Positions 17,799 through 27,757 of a stretch of DNA of 64,000 nt are shown in pieces. Positions within the stretch are counted from its first letter, which is position 1. Every line of letters begins with the position of its first letter. The DNA is from Acidimicrobiia bacterium (GTDB lineage: Bacteria; Actinomycetota; Acidimicrobiia; IMCC26256; JAGNEX01): NCBI GenBank assembly GCA_020637365.1, contig JACJWE010000001.1, positions 774,001-838,000 on the forward strand, given 5' to 3'. Both the position numbers and the translations under genes were made by a program. The notes under the pieces were generated by a model. The model saw only the letters and a program-made list of their open reading frames with translations. It did not search any database and was not told where the DNA came from.

Positions 17799-19409
17799 AT
17801 GCAGACCGTTTCGCCTCAAACCGAGCCTGGCAACGGATCGGTGCGCAAACTCCCCCGCGATCGATACGTCGATTTTTTGCGTGCATATTCCATCGCCTTC
17901 GTGGTTTTTGGCCATTGGCTCGCCACCGTCGTGGTCTGGGGGCCAGGAATCCCAATTTCAGGGCACAACGTTCTAGAAGACGTGCCGGTGCTCAAGTACT
18001 GGACCTGGGTCAACCAGGTCATGCCGCTGTTCTTTTTTATCTCCGGCTTCTCGAACTTCATGACCTGGCGGGCGATGGAACGCCGACACAAGGGTTACGG
18101 AGCGTTCGTCCGGGCTCGGGTTGAGCGAATGATTCGCCCCCTGGGCTTCTTTTTGGTGGCCTGGCTTGTTCTCGCTGGGGTCCTGGATGCCACGGGCTTT
18201 GGTGGCGAGACTCTCGAAACGGTCTCCGAGTACGTTGCCAGTCCGCTCTGGTTCATGGTGGCGTTCATGCTCCTCGTGATCGTGACGCCGATCATGGTCA
18301 AGGTTCACGATCGCTTTGGGGTGCGCGCCGTGCTCGCCATGTTGGTCGCCGTCGCTCTCGCCGACGTGTTCCGCATCGGCTTTGGTCTCGGTGCGTTCGC
18401 CATCGTCAACGTTGCCTTCGTGTGGCTCTGCGTTCAGCAGGTGGGGTTTTTCTACGCTGACGGAACCTTGCTGCGCCTTCCGTCGAAGCTGTACATCGGG
18501 TTGGCCGTCGGCGCCCTGGCGCTCCTCATCGCTCTGGTGACGGTCGGGCCGTACCCGACCTCGATGGTTTCGGTTGAAGATTCCAATCTGTCCAACATGA
18601 TGCCGCCTTCGTTTGCACTGATGGTGATGGGCGCGTGCCACCTAGCGATCGCAATGCTGCTCCGCCCAACCCTGAGCCGCGTCCTCGAGCGTCCGCGCGC
18701 CTGGTTTGGGGTCGTTGCGATCAACCTGCGCATGATGACGATCTTTTTGTGGCACCTGACAGCGGTGCCGATCGTCGTCGCATTCATGATGGCGGTCAAC
18801 TTTCCTCAGCCGCCGCCCGGCACCTTGGCCTGGTGGGCTGCGAGGGCAGCGTGGATGGCCATGCTCGCCATGGTGCTGTCACCGATGGTTCTCGCATTTG
18901 GACGCCTCGAGGTACAACGCCCCAATACCGCGCAGATTGCACGACGGCAGTCGCTTGCCGCCCCGAGCAAGTTGCTCGACGATGTGAGCCTGACCGTCGG
19001 CGCACTGTTGGTTGCGCTGTCGGTGATGGCCTTTACCTACGTCGGATTCGACGAAGCCCTGACCGTCCGTCCGGAAACGCCGGGCGGTTTCCTTGCGAGT
19101 CCCTTGCTCGCCGCGGCATATCTGCTGGTCGGCCTCTCTCTGATGCGAACGCCCAGCGTGCGGGGCATTGTTCTGACTGGTGCAGCCGCCATCCTCTGGG
19201 TCCTCAGCGCCGCGACCTTTGGAGATTCGCTCGGCCCGCTACAGGGGGGAATCTCTGACCACGTGATCGGCGTGACGGCGGGTACGGTGCTGCTGGCTGC
19301 CGGGCTAGGAACTCACATTCAACGTCGACGCGAGGCGACTCCGCTGAGGGATCCGTCCGGTGAGTTGCAGCGCAGCGCGTTTCCCGCACGCCGCTCGTCG
19401 GTTGCCTGA
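17799..19409 (+). CDS. Acyltransferase-3 family membrane protein
   Basis: The 536-residue polytopic protein opens with DRYVDFLRAYSIAFVVFGHW, the conserved R and H of acyltransferase family 3 (OafA/YrhL-like), and continues with MPLFFFISGFSNFMTWR and about ten membrane helices (a second cluster after residue 150 and a third after 395). Family members transfer acetyl or other acyl groups to surface glycans or peptidoglycan. A C-terminal cytosolic tail of about 25 residues is basic. It is followed, 230 bases later, by an MBOAT gene and then a convergent SGNH gene, a trio suggesting glycan O-acylation. Confidence 0.85.
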   Translation: MQTVSPQTEPGNGSVRKLPRDRYVDFLRAYSIAFVVFGHWLATVVVWGPGIPISGHNVLEDVPVLKYWTWVNQVMPLFFFISGFSNFMTWRAMERRHKGYGAFVRARVERMIRPLGFFLVAWLVLAGVLDATGFGGETLETVSEYVASPLWFMVAFMLLVIVTPIMVKVHDRFGVRAVLAMLVAVALADVFRIGFGLGAFAIVNVAFVWLCVQQVGFFYADGTLLRLPSKLYIGLAVGALALLIALVTVGPYPTSMVSVEDSNLSNMMPPSFALMVMGACHLAIAMLLRPTLSRVLERPRAWFGVVAINLRMMTIFLWHLTAVPIVVAFMMAVNFPQPPPGTLAWWAARAAWMAMLAMVLSPMVLAFGRLEVQRPNTAQIARRQSLAAPSKLLDDVSLTVGALLVALSVMAFTYVGFDEALTVRPETPGGFLASPLLAAAYLLVGLSLMRTPSVRGIVLTGAAAILWVLSAATFGDSLGPLQGGISDHVIGVTAGTVLLAAGLGTHIQRRREATPLRDPSGELQRSAFPARRSSVA

Positions 19410-19639
19410 GTTGGCATTGGTCGACGTGCAGGGGTCCATCGCGTCCAGGGCGCAAAGCGGCGGGCGAGTATCGCCCAGGGCACGCAGTGTCGTAACTTCT
19501 GGGCGTGGTGCTTGTGGGGTGCGCTGGCCGTGTTGGTGGTTGGAAGGTGACGCTCCAGCGCCGAAGCGTCTGAACGCGACCCGTTTCCGTACGGTCGTGG
19601 TCTCTTTGGCGCCCGGCTCCTAGGTCCTAGCGAGGCTTC

Positions 19640-21046
19640 GTGCAGTTCAACTCCGTCCAGTACGCGCTCTTTCTCCCCCTGGTCGTGCTGCTGTATTGGC
19701 GCCTACCGTTTCGCTACCGCAACGTTCTGATCGTCATTGCGTCCTATGTGTTCTACGGCGCCTGGGATGTGCGCTTCCTCGGGCTGTTGGCGTTTTCCAC
19801 CGTTGTCGACTTCTTCGTGGGTAAGAAGATCTTTGCTGCACCTAACCTTGCAGGCAAAAAGCGGTGGCTTGGCGTCAGCCTGTTTGTCAACCTCGGCATT
19901 CTTGGATTCTTTAAGTACTTCAACTTCTTTGTGGACTCAGCGGTCGAGCTGCTCCAGGCGATTGGTTTGCAGCCAAACGCTCCCTCACTACACATCCTGC
20001 TGCCGGTCGGTATCAGTTTTTATACCTTTCAGACCATCTCGTATTCCTTCGATATCTATCGAGGTCGAATCGAGCCGACGAACAACCTCCTCAACTTCGC
20101 CGCCTATGTGGCGTTCTTCCCCCAGCTCGTCGCCGGTCCGATCGAACGCGCCCAAGATCTGCTTCCTCAGATCGAAGCCGAACAGCCACCGCCAAAACCT
20201 GACCGGGTGGTGTCCGCCCTCGGGCTGATCTTGATGGGACTGTTCAAGAAGGTGGTCATTGCCGACGTGGCCGCCCGCGTCGTCAATCCCGTATTCGGAG
20301 ACGTTCATACCGCATCGGGTATCAACCTGCTCGCTGCGATGTTCTGCTTCGCCATCCAGCTCTACGGTGACTTCAGCGGTTACACCGATATTGCCCGCGG
20401 ATCGGCGCGGCTCCTGAACATCAATCTGATGGTGAACTTCCGTCAACCCATGCTGTCGAAGAACCCATCAGAGTTCTGGACGAGATGGCACATCTCGTTG
20501 TCGAACTGGCTGCTTGACTACCTCTACATCCCGCTCGGCGGAAACCGGGGTGGAGCGCTGAAGACGTTTCGCAACCTGTTCCTCACCATGACCATCGGCG
20601 GGCTCTGGCACGGTGCGAGTTGGAACTTCGTGCTGTGGGGCGCCACACATGGCGCGTTGCTGGTCATCCACCTCATTTGGGTCCAGCTCCGCGGTCCAGC
20701 CGTCTATACGAAACTCACCGGGTTTTTCGCGGCCGCCCGAAACTTCACCCTGATCACCCTGGCCACCATCTTCTTTAGAGCGCAGAGTTTTGGCGACGCC
20801 ATGACGGTGTTCCGGCGAATCTTTACCCTGGCGGGACCGATCGAGTACGCCCTGCCGGTCGGCGCTGCGATCTTCTTTGTGTCGCTGACGGTGCTGGTCG
20901 ACCAGTTCGATATCCATCACGGGAACGTCAGCCAAATGATCTCTCGACGTCCCTTGGCGATGGGCCTGTTCATCGGCCTTGTCCTCCTCGCCATCTTCAT
21001 GTACTCGGGCGCGACGCCTGAACCGTTCGTCTACTTCCAGTTCTGA
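19640..21046 (+). CDS. MBOAT-family O-acyltransferase (AlgI/DltB-like)
   Basis: The 468-residue membrane-bound O-acyltransferase starts with GTG and reads FNSVQYALFLPLVVLLYW, the standard AlgI-type N-terminus. Conserved blocks follow: YVFYGAWD, PVGISFYTFQTISYSFDIYRG, FFPQLVAGPIERA, WTRWHISLSNWLLDYLYIPL, and GLWHGASWNFVLWGATHG, which contains the essential histidine. It moves acyl groups across the membrane onto an exported polymer, normally with an SGNH-domain partner such as AlgJ/AlgX or DltD. The convergent SGNH gene at 21442-22484 is the obvious partner. Confidence 0.92.
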   Translation: MQFNSVQYALFLPLVVLLYWRLPFRYRNVLIVIASYVFYGAWDVRFLGLLAFSTVVDFFVGKKIFAAPNLAGKKRWLGVSLFVNLGILGFFKYFNFFVDSAVELLQAIGLQPNAPSLHILLPVGISFYTFQTISYSFDIYRGRIEPTNNLLNFAAYVAFFPQLVAGPIERAQDLLPQIEAEQPPPKPDRVVSALGLILMGLFKKVVIADVAARVVNPVFGDVHTASGINLLAAMFCFAIQLYGDFSGYTDIARGSARLLNINLMVNFRQPMLSKNPSEFWTRWHISLSNWLLDYLYIPLGGNRGGALKTFRNLFLTMTIGGLWHGASWNFVLWGATHGALLVIHLIWVQLRGPAVYTKLTGFFAAARNFTLITLATIFFRAQSFGDAMTVFRRIFTLAGPIEYALPVGAAIFFVSLTVLVDQFDIHHGNVSQMISRRPLAMGLFIGLVLLAIFMYSGATPEPFVYFQF

Positions 21047-21441
21047 TCGGCAACTGATTCCGCCCGACTGCGAGCGCAACGCCGTGGCATTATTTTTCGC
21101 TGCGAGCGCCCATTCGCGGGGACGGGTGTCAAACGCGTGGCCCACGTCTCGACGTCCCGGCACTCGCCGTGTGCGGGGGTTCCGCCAAACCGGGCCGAGG
21201 AGTGACGAAATCTCTTCCTTGCCACCGGCGCGCCGGACCGCCGATCCGCACATCGACGTTTCACACCAGCCACCTGGAGGGGTCCGATTCCTAGGAGCGC
21301 CTGGGTGTCACACCATCGTCGCGGCCGGGCATCGCCCAGCATCACGGGTATTCCAGCCCCAGCAGGGCGCTGAAACCGATTGTGTGTCTGTGTGGGCGAT
21401 ATCTCGAAGCCTGGCTTCACCGACGGTGGTTCAGCAGATGC
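21047..21441. other. Intergenic region between convergent MBOAT and SGNH genes
   Basis: Nothing coding is recognised in these 395 bases. The octamer GCGAGCGC occurs twice as a direct repeat (near 21070 and 21101) around a TATTTTT tract, but no clear terminator stem is visible. Confidence 0.4.
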
Positions 21442-22484
21442 CTATACGCCGTGGGTTTCGAAGTAGCCGGCCAGGTCGTGGGTGAACTGATCCGCGCCGG
21501 GCTGGGCAAGGTGATTGAGGTCGTGGAAGAGCTCAGGACTCGAATAGTCAGACGGCAGATCGATCCAGGTCACGCCGTGATCGGCTGCGAAGTCTTCAAA
21601 CACGGCCATCGCCTCGTCATAATCGACGATACCCCGGGGATGCAGTTCGATAAACCCCTGCTGAACTGGCATCTCGACAAAGAAGACGTCAATGCCCATC
21701 GCCTCTAACTCGTCGACTTGGCGGGCCAACGCATCGAGACCAGCCCGTGACTCGGCGTTGTCAATGTCCCACGCTTTGAACGCGGTCTGAGCGAGCCACT
21801 GGTTGTTGTCTTGTGTGAGCTGCTCAACGATGAGGTTCTTGGCCCCGTTATCGCCATATCGGCGATTTCTGGCAAAAAGGTCATCTGCCGAGGTGGTGTC
21901 TTCGCCCTTCAGCCCTCGGACGATGTCGCCATATTCGGCGGGGTTTTGTAGCACTGGCCGGAAATAGACCAGATCGGAATGATCTGCAGCCCAGCGCTCC
22001 AGGTCGGCCAGCCAGCCGCGGCGCATCTGCCATGACTTGTTGTAGTTGGGAAACGAGTTGCTGTCTGGTACGGCGCCGTTTAAGCCAAGGCTGGTTACGT
22101 CATAGACCACGGCTTTGGGTCGCAGGCGAGGGACGACCTCTTCGATGACCCAGCGCTCGGTGACGAACGGATTGGCCGCCAGGAAAGCCGAATTGAATGA
22201 GGTGATGCCCGTCAGTTCGGTGAATTGATTGGGGTTCGCCGCATTGTTCATCATTGAGGACCCGGCGAAGACCACTTCCCGGGTTTCTCCCTCAGCGTGG
22301 ATCTCCTCCATCTGCTCAAACTTGATCTCCACAGCGGGATCATGAAAATGCTCCGGCTGTGGAGCCGATCGGCGACTATGCGCACTGTGCCCTCGGCGAG
22401 GAGAAACAGAGCGATGATGCAAACGGTCACGATGAGCAGCCGATGTCGCCGGATGAAGCCAGGCGCCTGAGTGGTGATTGTCAA
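21442..22484 (-). CDS. SGNH-hydrolase-like membrane-anchored acyltransferase partner, frameshifted
   Basis: The N-terminal frame encodes FIRRHRLLIVTVCIIALFLL and AEGTVRIVADRL, a membrane anchor. Near 22355-22365 the match moves frame to QPEHFHDPAVEIKFEQM and continues to the end. The SGNH block I is VVFAGSSMMNN, and the distal catalytic Asp-x-x-His is in FHDLNHLAQPGADQFT. The layout, anchor plus periplasmic SGNH domain, matches AlgJ/AlgX/DltD-like partners of MBOAT proteins. TTG 22484 is preferred because GGGAG is 5 bases upstream. Length is 347 codons plus two bases, so one missing base restores the gene. Confidence 0.75.
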
Positions 22485-22686
22485 CGTGGCTCCCTGTCAA
22501 AACAGCGACCCAACATCGTACGCTGCGCCGAGTTCAGGCGTGAACCGCGGGCTGGTAGTTAGCGTTCAAGAAAACGGGGTGCTACCTGCTGCGCGCCACA
22601 CGACGGTCGCTCTCTATAATCGGCGGCTCCCGCCCAATCCTGCGGCTGGCGGGGACAACCCTCACATTCCTGTGGAAGTTGGCTGC

Positions 22687-25299
22687 ATGCTCGGTACGTT
22701 GACACGACGCGAGATTCGCGCGCACCCGCTGCGTACCTTTCTCACCTCGCTTGGAATCGTCGTCGGCGTGGCCTTCATCACCGGCATCTTGGTTCTGACC
22801 GCCACCCTGCAGGACCAATTCGGAGAATTGTTCGCAGACCGTAATGCCAACGCAGATGTCGGCATTACCGGTATCACTACCTTTTCTGAGGTTTATCAAG
22901 GTGAATCCGATCGCCCGGTGCCGGTATCGCTGCTTGAAGAGGTCGCGAATTTCGACGGAGTAGCCGCAGCGGAGGGAATATTCGGCGGTCAGGCGGCCAT
23001 CGTTGACGCCAATGGCAACGATGTCAAGAATGGCAGCGCCCCCCGCGTTGGGATTTCATGGCCGAAGACCACGTCGCTGTCGTCATTTACTCTGGTCGCT
23101 GGCCGCCCCCCCGCCGACGGTTCCGAAGTGGCGATGGATATCACGACCGCCGAGAATCACGGCTACAGCATCGGTGATGACGTCATCGTCATCACTCCTT
23201 CGGGTCTCGGGCATTACGAGCTTTCCGGAATCGTCACGTTCGGCGTTGAGAATCGCCTGCTCGGGGCGTCGTTGATCGCCTTTGAATACGACACCGCAGC
23301 CACCAAGTTCGTCGGCGAGGATGAGGAGCCCACCTTTCAAGGGATCGATGTGGAGGCCGAACCTGGAGTCGACCCCCAACGCCTTGCTGATGAGTTGGAT
23401 GAGATCCTGCCTGAAGGCTTCGAAGCGACAACCTCAGCTGAGGTTGCGCAGCGAGACGCCGACGGGGCCCTTGCTTCCCTCGAATTCTTCAGAATCTTGT
23501 TGTATATCTTCGCTGCTATTGCGCTGGTCGTGTCGGCGTTCATCATCAACGTGACCTTTTCGATCCTCGTCGCTCAACGAACGCGAGATCTGGCGTTGTT
23601 GCGGACCCTTGGTATGACCAACCGAGAAGTCCGGACGATGGTCTTGGGCGAGGCGTTCTTTGTCGGACTCGCAGCGTCGATCGTCGGGATCTTGGCCGGC
23701 ATTGGACTGGCCGAGTTGTTCCGCTGGGTGTTTAACGCCTTGGGCAGCGAACTGCCTCAAGGCAATTTGGTGATCCAACCGGTCTCGATCGGCATTGGCC
23801 TGGCGGTCGGTGTTCTCATGACGATCGGAGCGTCCTGGTGGCCAGCAAAACGCGCGGGACGTGTACCGCCGATGGCTGCGTTCACCGGTGTCGCCGTCGG
23901 CGGCGACGGGCATCGTCGACGCACACTGATCGGTGCGGCGACGATGATCATCGGTATCGCCGTGGTCTGGTACAGCCTCAATGGGAATCTGCGCGGCGAC
24001 GGCGGGGTGCGGACCGGATTCTCTGCCGATGTCGCGCTGATGGGCGCTGGTGCCCTCGCTGTGCTGATCGGTGCGACGCTGCTGGGGCCATGGCTCGCTG
24101 GTCCGATTACGGCGTTAGTCGGAGCGCCGTTTGCTCGTTTTGCCGGGGTTACAGGACAGATGGCCCGGACGAGTTCCCAACGTGACGTTCACCGGACCGC
24201 ATCGACCGCATCTGCACTGATGATCGGGGTCGCAGTGATCACCGCGATGGTCATCATCTTGGCCTCGATTCGCACGTCGACGTTGGGGGCCATCGACGAC
24301 ACGATCAGCGCAGATCTGGTGGTGGCAAGTACGACCCGAGCTGGGTTTACCCCCGAGATCGGACGCCTGCTCGGGGGTGAACGTGGCGAGCCTATGCCCT
24401 CGACGTTACAGGGCGTTTCCCGCGTCCAAGCGGGGCAGTTTCGGGTGGATGACGATATCCATTTCCTGTTTGCGATGAACCCGCGTACCGGCGCTGACAT
24501 GGTCCGCATCGATATGGTCGAAGGTTCCATATCGAATCTGTCCAACGGCGCTCTGCCCGTCGTCTTGGTCCATCAAAGCCTGGCCGAACAACTGGGTTGG
24601 AACATGGGCGACATTGTCGAGGTGGAGTTTGCCGTCGCGGGTTTCAAGGACGTCAAGATCGGAGGGATCTACGAAAATGGGTCGCTCTTTGGTACCCAAT
24701 CCATCGATCTCGTCCTGGATCTCTCCACGTACGACCGGTTCTTTGCGTACAACCAGGATATTCAGGTGTTCCTGAAGCTGAAACCCGATGTCACTGAATC
24801 TCAGGCGCGCCGTCAGATCGACCCGATTCTTGCCCCGTACCCTCAGGTTGAGCTGCTGGACGTGGCCGAATTCAAAGATTCCCAGACTTCGGTGCTGTTC
24901 CAAATCCTCGGATTTATGGGCGTCATAGTGCTGTTCACGATAGCGATCGCCGCATTGGGCATCGTCAATACCCTGTTTCTGTCGGTGTTCCAACGCACCC
25001 GCGAGTTCGGACTGCTCCGCGTGGTGGGGATGGAGTACAGGCAGGTGCGACATATGGTCACCTGGGAAGCGGTGATGATCTCGTCCTATGGCGTGCTGAT
25101 CGGCTCGATCTTGGGCACCGGTTTGGCATGGGCTGTGGTGCGGTTGCTCTCGGACCAAGGCCTGCGATCCTTCGACATTCCGGCGATTTTCGTCGTCGTG
25201 TTGTTCGCTTTGGCATGGGTCGTCGGCGTGCTCGCAGGGTCGCTCCCAGCGCGCAGAGCAGCAAAGGTGGACATGCTCGCCGCCGTCACGACCGACTAG
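22687..25299 (+). CDS. FtsX/MacB-type ABC transporter permease
   Basis: The 870-residue permease has two MacB/FtsX repeats. Repeat one has the first helix FLTSLGIVVGVAFITGILVL, a large extracytoplasmic domain, then three helices (about residues 265-390) with RTRDLALLRTLGMTNREVRT, the coupling helix that touches the ATPase. Helices near residues 415-490 lie between the repeats. Repeat two has another external domain and a closing helix trio with RTREFGLLRVVGMEYRQVRH. ATG 22687 is chosen over the longer open frame because RREIRAHPLRTFLTSLG is the standard family start and GGAAG lies 8 bases upstream. No ATP-binding gene is adjacent. Such permeases move lipoproteins or envelope lipids, or signal mechanically. 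Confidence 0.9.
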   Translation: MLGTLTRREIRAHPLRTFLTSLGIVVGVAFITGILVLTATLQDQFGELFADRNANADVGITGITTFSEVYQGESDRPVPVSLLEEVANFDGVAAAEGIFGGQAAIVDANGNDVKNGSAPRVGISWPKTTSLSSFTLVAGRPPADGSEVAMDITTAENHGYSIGDDVIVITPSGLGHYELSGIVTFGVENRLLGASLIAFEYDTAATKFVGEDEEPTFQGIDVEAEPGVDPQRLADELDEILPEGFEATTSAEVAQRDADGALASLEFFRILLYIFAAIALVVSAFIINVTFSILVAQRTRDLALLRTLGMTNREVRTMVLGEAFFVGLAASIVGILAGIGLAELFRWVFNALGSELPQGNLVIQPVSIGIGLAVGVLMTIGASWWPAKRAGRVPPMAAFTGVAVGGDGHRRRTLIGAATMIIGIAVVWYSLNGNLRGDGGVRTGFSADVALMGAGALAVLIGATLLGPWLAGPITALVGAPFARFAGVTGQMARTSSQRDVHRTASTASALMIGVAVITAMVIILASIRTSTLGAIDDTISADLVVASTTRAGFTPEIGRLLGGERGEPMPSTLQGVSRVQAGQFRVDDDIHFLFAMNPRTGADMVRIDMVEGSISNLSNGALPVVLVHQSLAEQLGWNMGDIVEVEFAVAGFKDVKIGGIYENGSLFGTQSIDLVLDLSTYDRFFAYNQDIQVFLKLKPDVTESQARRQIDPILAPYPQVELLDVAEFKDSQTSVLFQILGFMGVIVLFTIAIAALGIVNTLFLSVFQRTREFGLLRVVGMEYRQVRHMVTWEAVMISSYGVLIGSILGTGLAWAVVRLLSDQGLRSFDIPAIFVVVLFALAWVVGVLAGSLPARRAAKVDMLAAVTTD

Positions 25300-25858
25300 C
25301 TATTTCGCTGGCATCCACAGGACCCGTATCGTCCACAGGTGGACATGGCGGGTTCCGGGTTCCGAGTCGCCAGCCTCGCTCTCAGATCTTGCGTGAGCAC
25401 ATGTACGGCGACAACTGCCACCACACACCCGTGGGCGACGGCTTCCGCTGGTGGCTGAGGAGTATGGCGGCTGCGGTGCTCTGAGGATATCGACGTCGCA
25501 ACGTGTGACTTTGAGGTGATCGAGCCAGAGGAGCGCCGCTCCTTGGTCGAGTGCCGCGCGCAGGCAGTTGATCGACGGCTTCGGTGAGCGGGCAGCTGAC
25601 CCAGCGCTGTCCGGTCGAGGCCGGCACCGACGCTGCGCACAATGATGGGGTCCGATGCCACGGCATCGGACCCCATCTGGTGAGTTTGGCTGTCAGCCTA
25701 GCGACGTGGGCGTTAGCGCTCAGACGCGCAGGCCTTTGGAGGGGTCAGCGGGAAAGGGACTGACGTGTTGATCGCTAGGGCCGGGTACTCCCGCCCACGC
25801 AGCTTGCGCTGCGGGGTCGCCCCGCCCTCGGCCCGCGCCAGCCTATCCATCGAGCCCC
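25300..25858. other. Gene-free convergent region of 559 bp
   Basis: Open frames here lack motifs and run through a strong hairpin at 25646-25679. The rest, including 25680-25858, shows no recognisable gene or RNA. It separates the ABC permease from the convergent LATTG surface protein. Confidence 0.55.
25646..25679. terminator. Perfect 16-bp hairpin, probable bidirectional terminator
   Basis: GATGGGGTCCGATGCC (25646-25661) is followed after two bases by its exact reverse complement (25664-25679). It lies between two convergent genes. No U tract follows on either strand. Confidence 0.55.
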
Positions 25859-26896
25859 TTACTGCTCGTGCTCGTTTGCGCGGCGGGTGCTGAAGAACCA
25901 GAGAACCAACGAAGCGCCAAGGGCGGTCATCAAGAGGCCAAAGAGCGCCGTTTGAGTACTGGAGCTTCCCGTGGTGGCGAGGTCGGCAGCTGCCGATGAT
26001 GAGGAGCTGGCCGAACCCGTCGACGATGAGCTCGATGACGATGATCCTGTGGCCTTGTTTGTCGTGCTGCTGCGAGCGGCCTGCGTCGTGCTCGAACCCT
26101 CCGCTGCGGAGTTGCCCGTTGCTGCGCTGCTTTGGGATGTGCTCGACGACGCGTCGTCCGCTGCGCCGGTCGGCGCCGTGGTGTCTGCAGCTTTCACGGT
26201 CGACGAGGATCCAGCAGCTGTAGCGGGTGCTTCGGTCGAGGCGACGTTCTCGACGACGGGCGCTTCGGTGCCCTGGGTCTGTGCAGCCTCGGTGGTGGCT
26301 GTGACCTGCCCACTGACCGAAATGGTCCGAATCGCTGTGGTCGCGCCCCGGGATGCATCCGACACTGCCTTACATGTGACCGTTGCGGAAATGGCCATTG
26401 GTGCGGTCAAGTTTCCTGTAAGCGAACCTGATACCGAACGAATGGTTTTGTCGCCTTCTGAGGTTGGAGTGAGGTCGAAGGTGATCGTGAACTTCGGATA
26501 CGGCGGGATCGTGATGGGGCCGGGTGCGTTCAGGGTCAGTTGGCTGCCCGAGAGCGTTGCGGTTGCGCCACCAGGGCCTGATGCGTTGATGTTGGTCACA
26601 TCGACGCCATCGGGAAACGCAATGACGCCTGAGATGTTGCGCCCCGTACCAGCTGCGTTTCCTGCGGTTTGTCCAATTGCAGCGAAGTCGAGGACCAGGC
26701 TGTATGAGCCGGTTTCACCCACTTTCAGGCTCCCCGGGCCGGAAAGGGGAATAGGTACATCGGCGTAGAAGTCGAAAAGCCCCGGTGCGACACAGTTCTG
26801 AGCGACGGCACCGGCGGACATCGGAACAAACCCCACGGCCGCAACGGCAGCGCCGAGGCACAGGATCAGCAATCGATCTCGCAAGGAAGCGAGCAT
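25859..26896 (-). CDS. Secreted surface protein with LATTG sorting-like signal
   Basis: The protein has a signal peptide (RLLILCLGAAVAAVGFVPM then SAGAVA), a beta-sandwich-like domain of about 175 residues (YADVPIPLSGPGSLKVGE, FTITFDLTPTSEGDK), a Ser/Thr/Ala-rich stalk of about 110 residues, and a C-terminal LATTG, hydrophobic helix and basic end (RRANEHEQ). The signal belongs to the LAXTG type recognised by class E sortases. ATG 26896 is preferred because the signal peptide starts there with AAAGG 7 bases upstream. The folded domain resembles actinobacterial dehydratase-like surface domains with a cysteine near each end (NCVAPG and VTCKAV). Function is unknown. Confidence 0.7.
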   Translation of the reverse strand: MLASLRDRLLILCLGAAVAAVGFVPMSAGAVAQNCVAPGLFDFYADVPIPLSGPGSLKVGETGSYSLVLDFAAIGQTAGNAAGTGRNISGVIAFPDGVDVTNINASGPGGATATLSGSQLTLNAPGPITIPPYPKFTITFDLTPTSEGDKTIRSVSGSLTGNLTAPMAISATVTCKAVSDASRGATTAIRTISVSGQVTATTEAAQTQGTEAPVVENVASTEAPATAAGSSSTVKAADTTAPTGAADDASSSTSQSSAATGNSAAEGSSTTQAARSSTTNKATGSSSSSSSSTGSASSSSSAAADLATTGSSSTQTALFGLLMTALGASLVLWFFSTRRANEHEQ

Positions 26897-27203
26897 GGGC
26901 AAGCCTTTCGAATAAGCAGAACGACGTGGCAGAACGACGTCAGAAGACCGCAACCCTACTGAGCGGCGCGCCGGTGACCTCGGCAGCAAAGAGGCTTTTT
27001 AGGAGCAATTGAAGCGTCGAGCGCACAGCGTGATGATCGGCCCGCGCGACACTTCACTCGCTGTGAAGCTGGCGGACCTGACCTGTGCACAGGCGAGGAT
27101 GTGCCGCCCATAGCGACGACGGTGTTCGCTACCTGGCCGTTTGGCCGACGGATGCAACGTTGGCTGCGCTCGGTATGGGCCCGGTCAGTTCTCGCTGCCG
27201 CCG
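26897..27203. other. Intergenic region without recognised gene
   Basis: About 307 bases between two minus-strand genes. Nothing coding is seen. It should contain the promoter of the LATTG protein gene, but no clear -35/-10 pair is evident. Confidence 0.4.
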
Positions 27204-27596
27204 CTACCCTACCGCTTGTGTTGCCATTTCGATCTGGCGGGCCACCCAGATCACGCCGTCGTCGAGTGATTTAACGAGCTTGATCGGGAACGGAACCATG
27301 CGGGCGAGCACCGGCTGAGCGGCTTTGCGAGTGAATGGATTTGACACCTTGGCCGCTCCCCCAGCGCAGTAACGCTGCACGTTTTCGGCGTTGCGTTCGA
27401 TCCACGCACGGAACAGATGCGATGAGTGTTCGGTCCACCCGTCCTGGGCTTCGTGGTCGATCACGATGCCGCACGGTGTTTCCATTGCGATGAGCTCGTC
27501 GAGCTCGTCGTAGAGGTTGGCGTGCTCACCGAGGGTGACATCACCTTCGAAGCGAATCACGATCACAGGCCAGAGCGATCGATCCACGTTGATCAT
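27204..27596 (-). CDS. Small STAS/SpoIIAA-like protein
   Basis: The 130-residue protein starts at MINVDRSLWPVIVIRFEGDV, then TLGEHANLYDELDELIAMET and CGIVIDHEAQDG, a beta-alpha-beta pattern like the SpoIIAA-like STAS fold. A helical second half (HLFRAWIERNAENVQRYCAG) follows. ATG 27596 is preferred over an upstream start because GGGGAG sits 8 bases before it. It lies divergent to hisE. Proteins of this kind are often of unknown function, and no partner kinase is nearby. Confidence 0.5.
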   Translation of the reverse strand: MINVDRSLWPVIVIRFEGDVTLGEHANLYDELDELIAMETPCGIVIDHEAQDGWTEHSSHLFRAWIERNAENVQRYCAGGAAKVSNPFTRKAAQPVLARMVPFPIKLVKSLDDGVIWVARQIEMATQAVG

Positions 27597-27757
27597 GTGT
27601 AGTACTCCCCGTCGCACCAATGCGGGCTCAGAAACGCGGGCGCGACGCTAGACAGTTCTGACAGATTCGTCAACGATGCTGGTGTTTTCGCCGACGGGTT
27701 TCGCCGCCCGACCGGTTGTTGCGATCTGGCCAAAACGGCGTCGATAGGCTCCGACCC

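Noticed and set aside
27204..27596. STAS-like protein as an anti-sigma factor antagonist
   Set aside because: The phosphorylatable serine region of SpoIIAA is not recognisable and no kinase or sigma gene is close.
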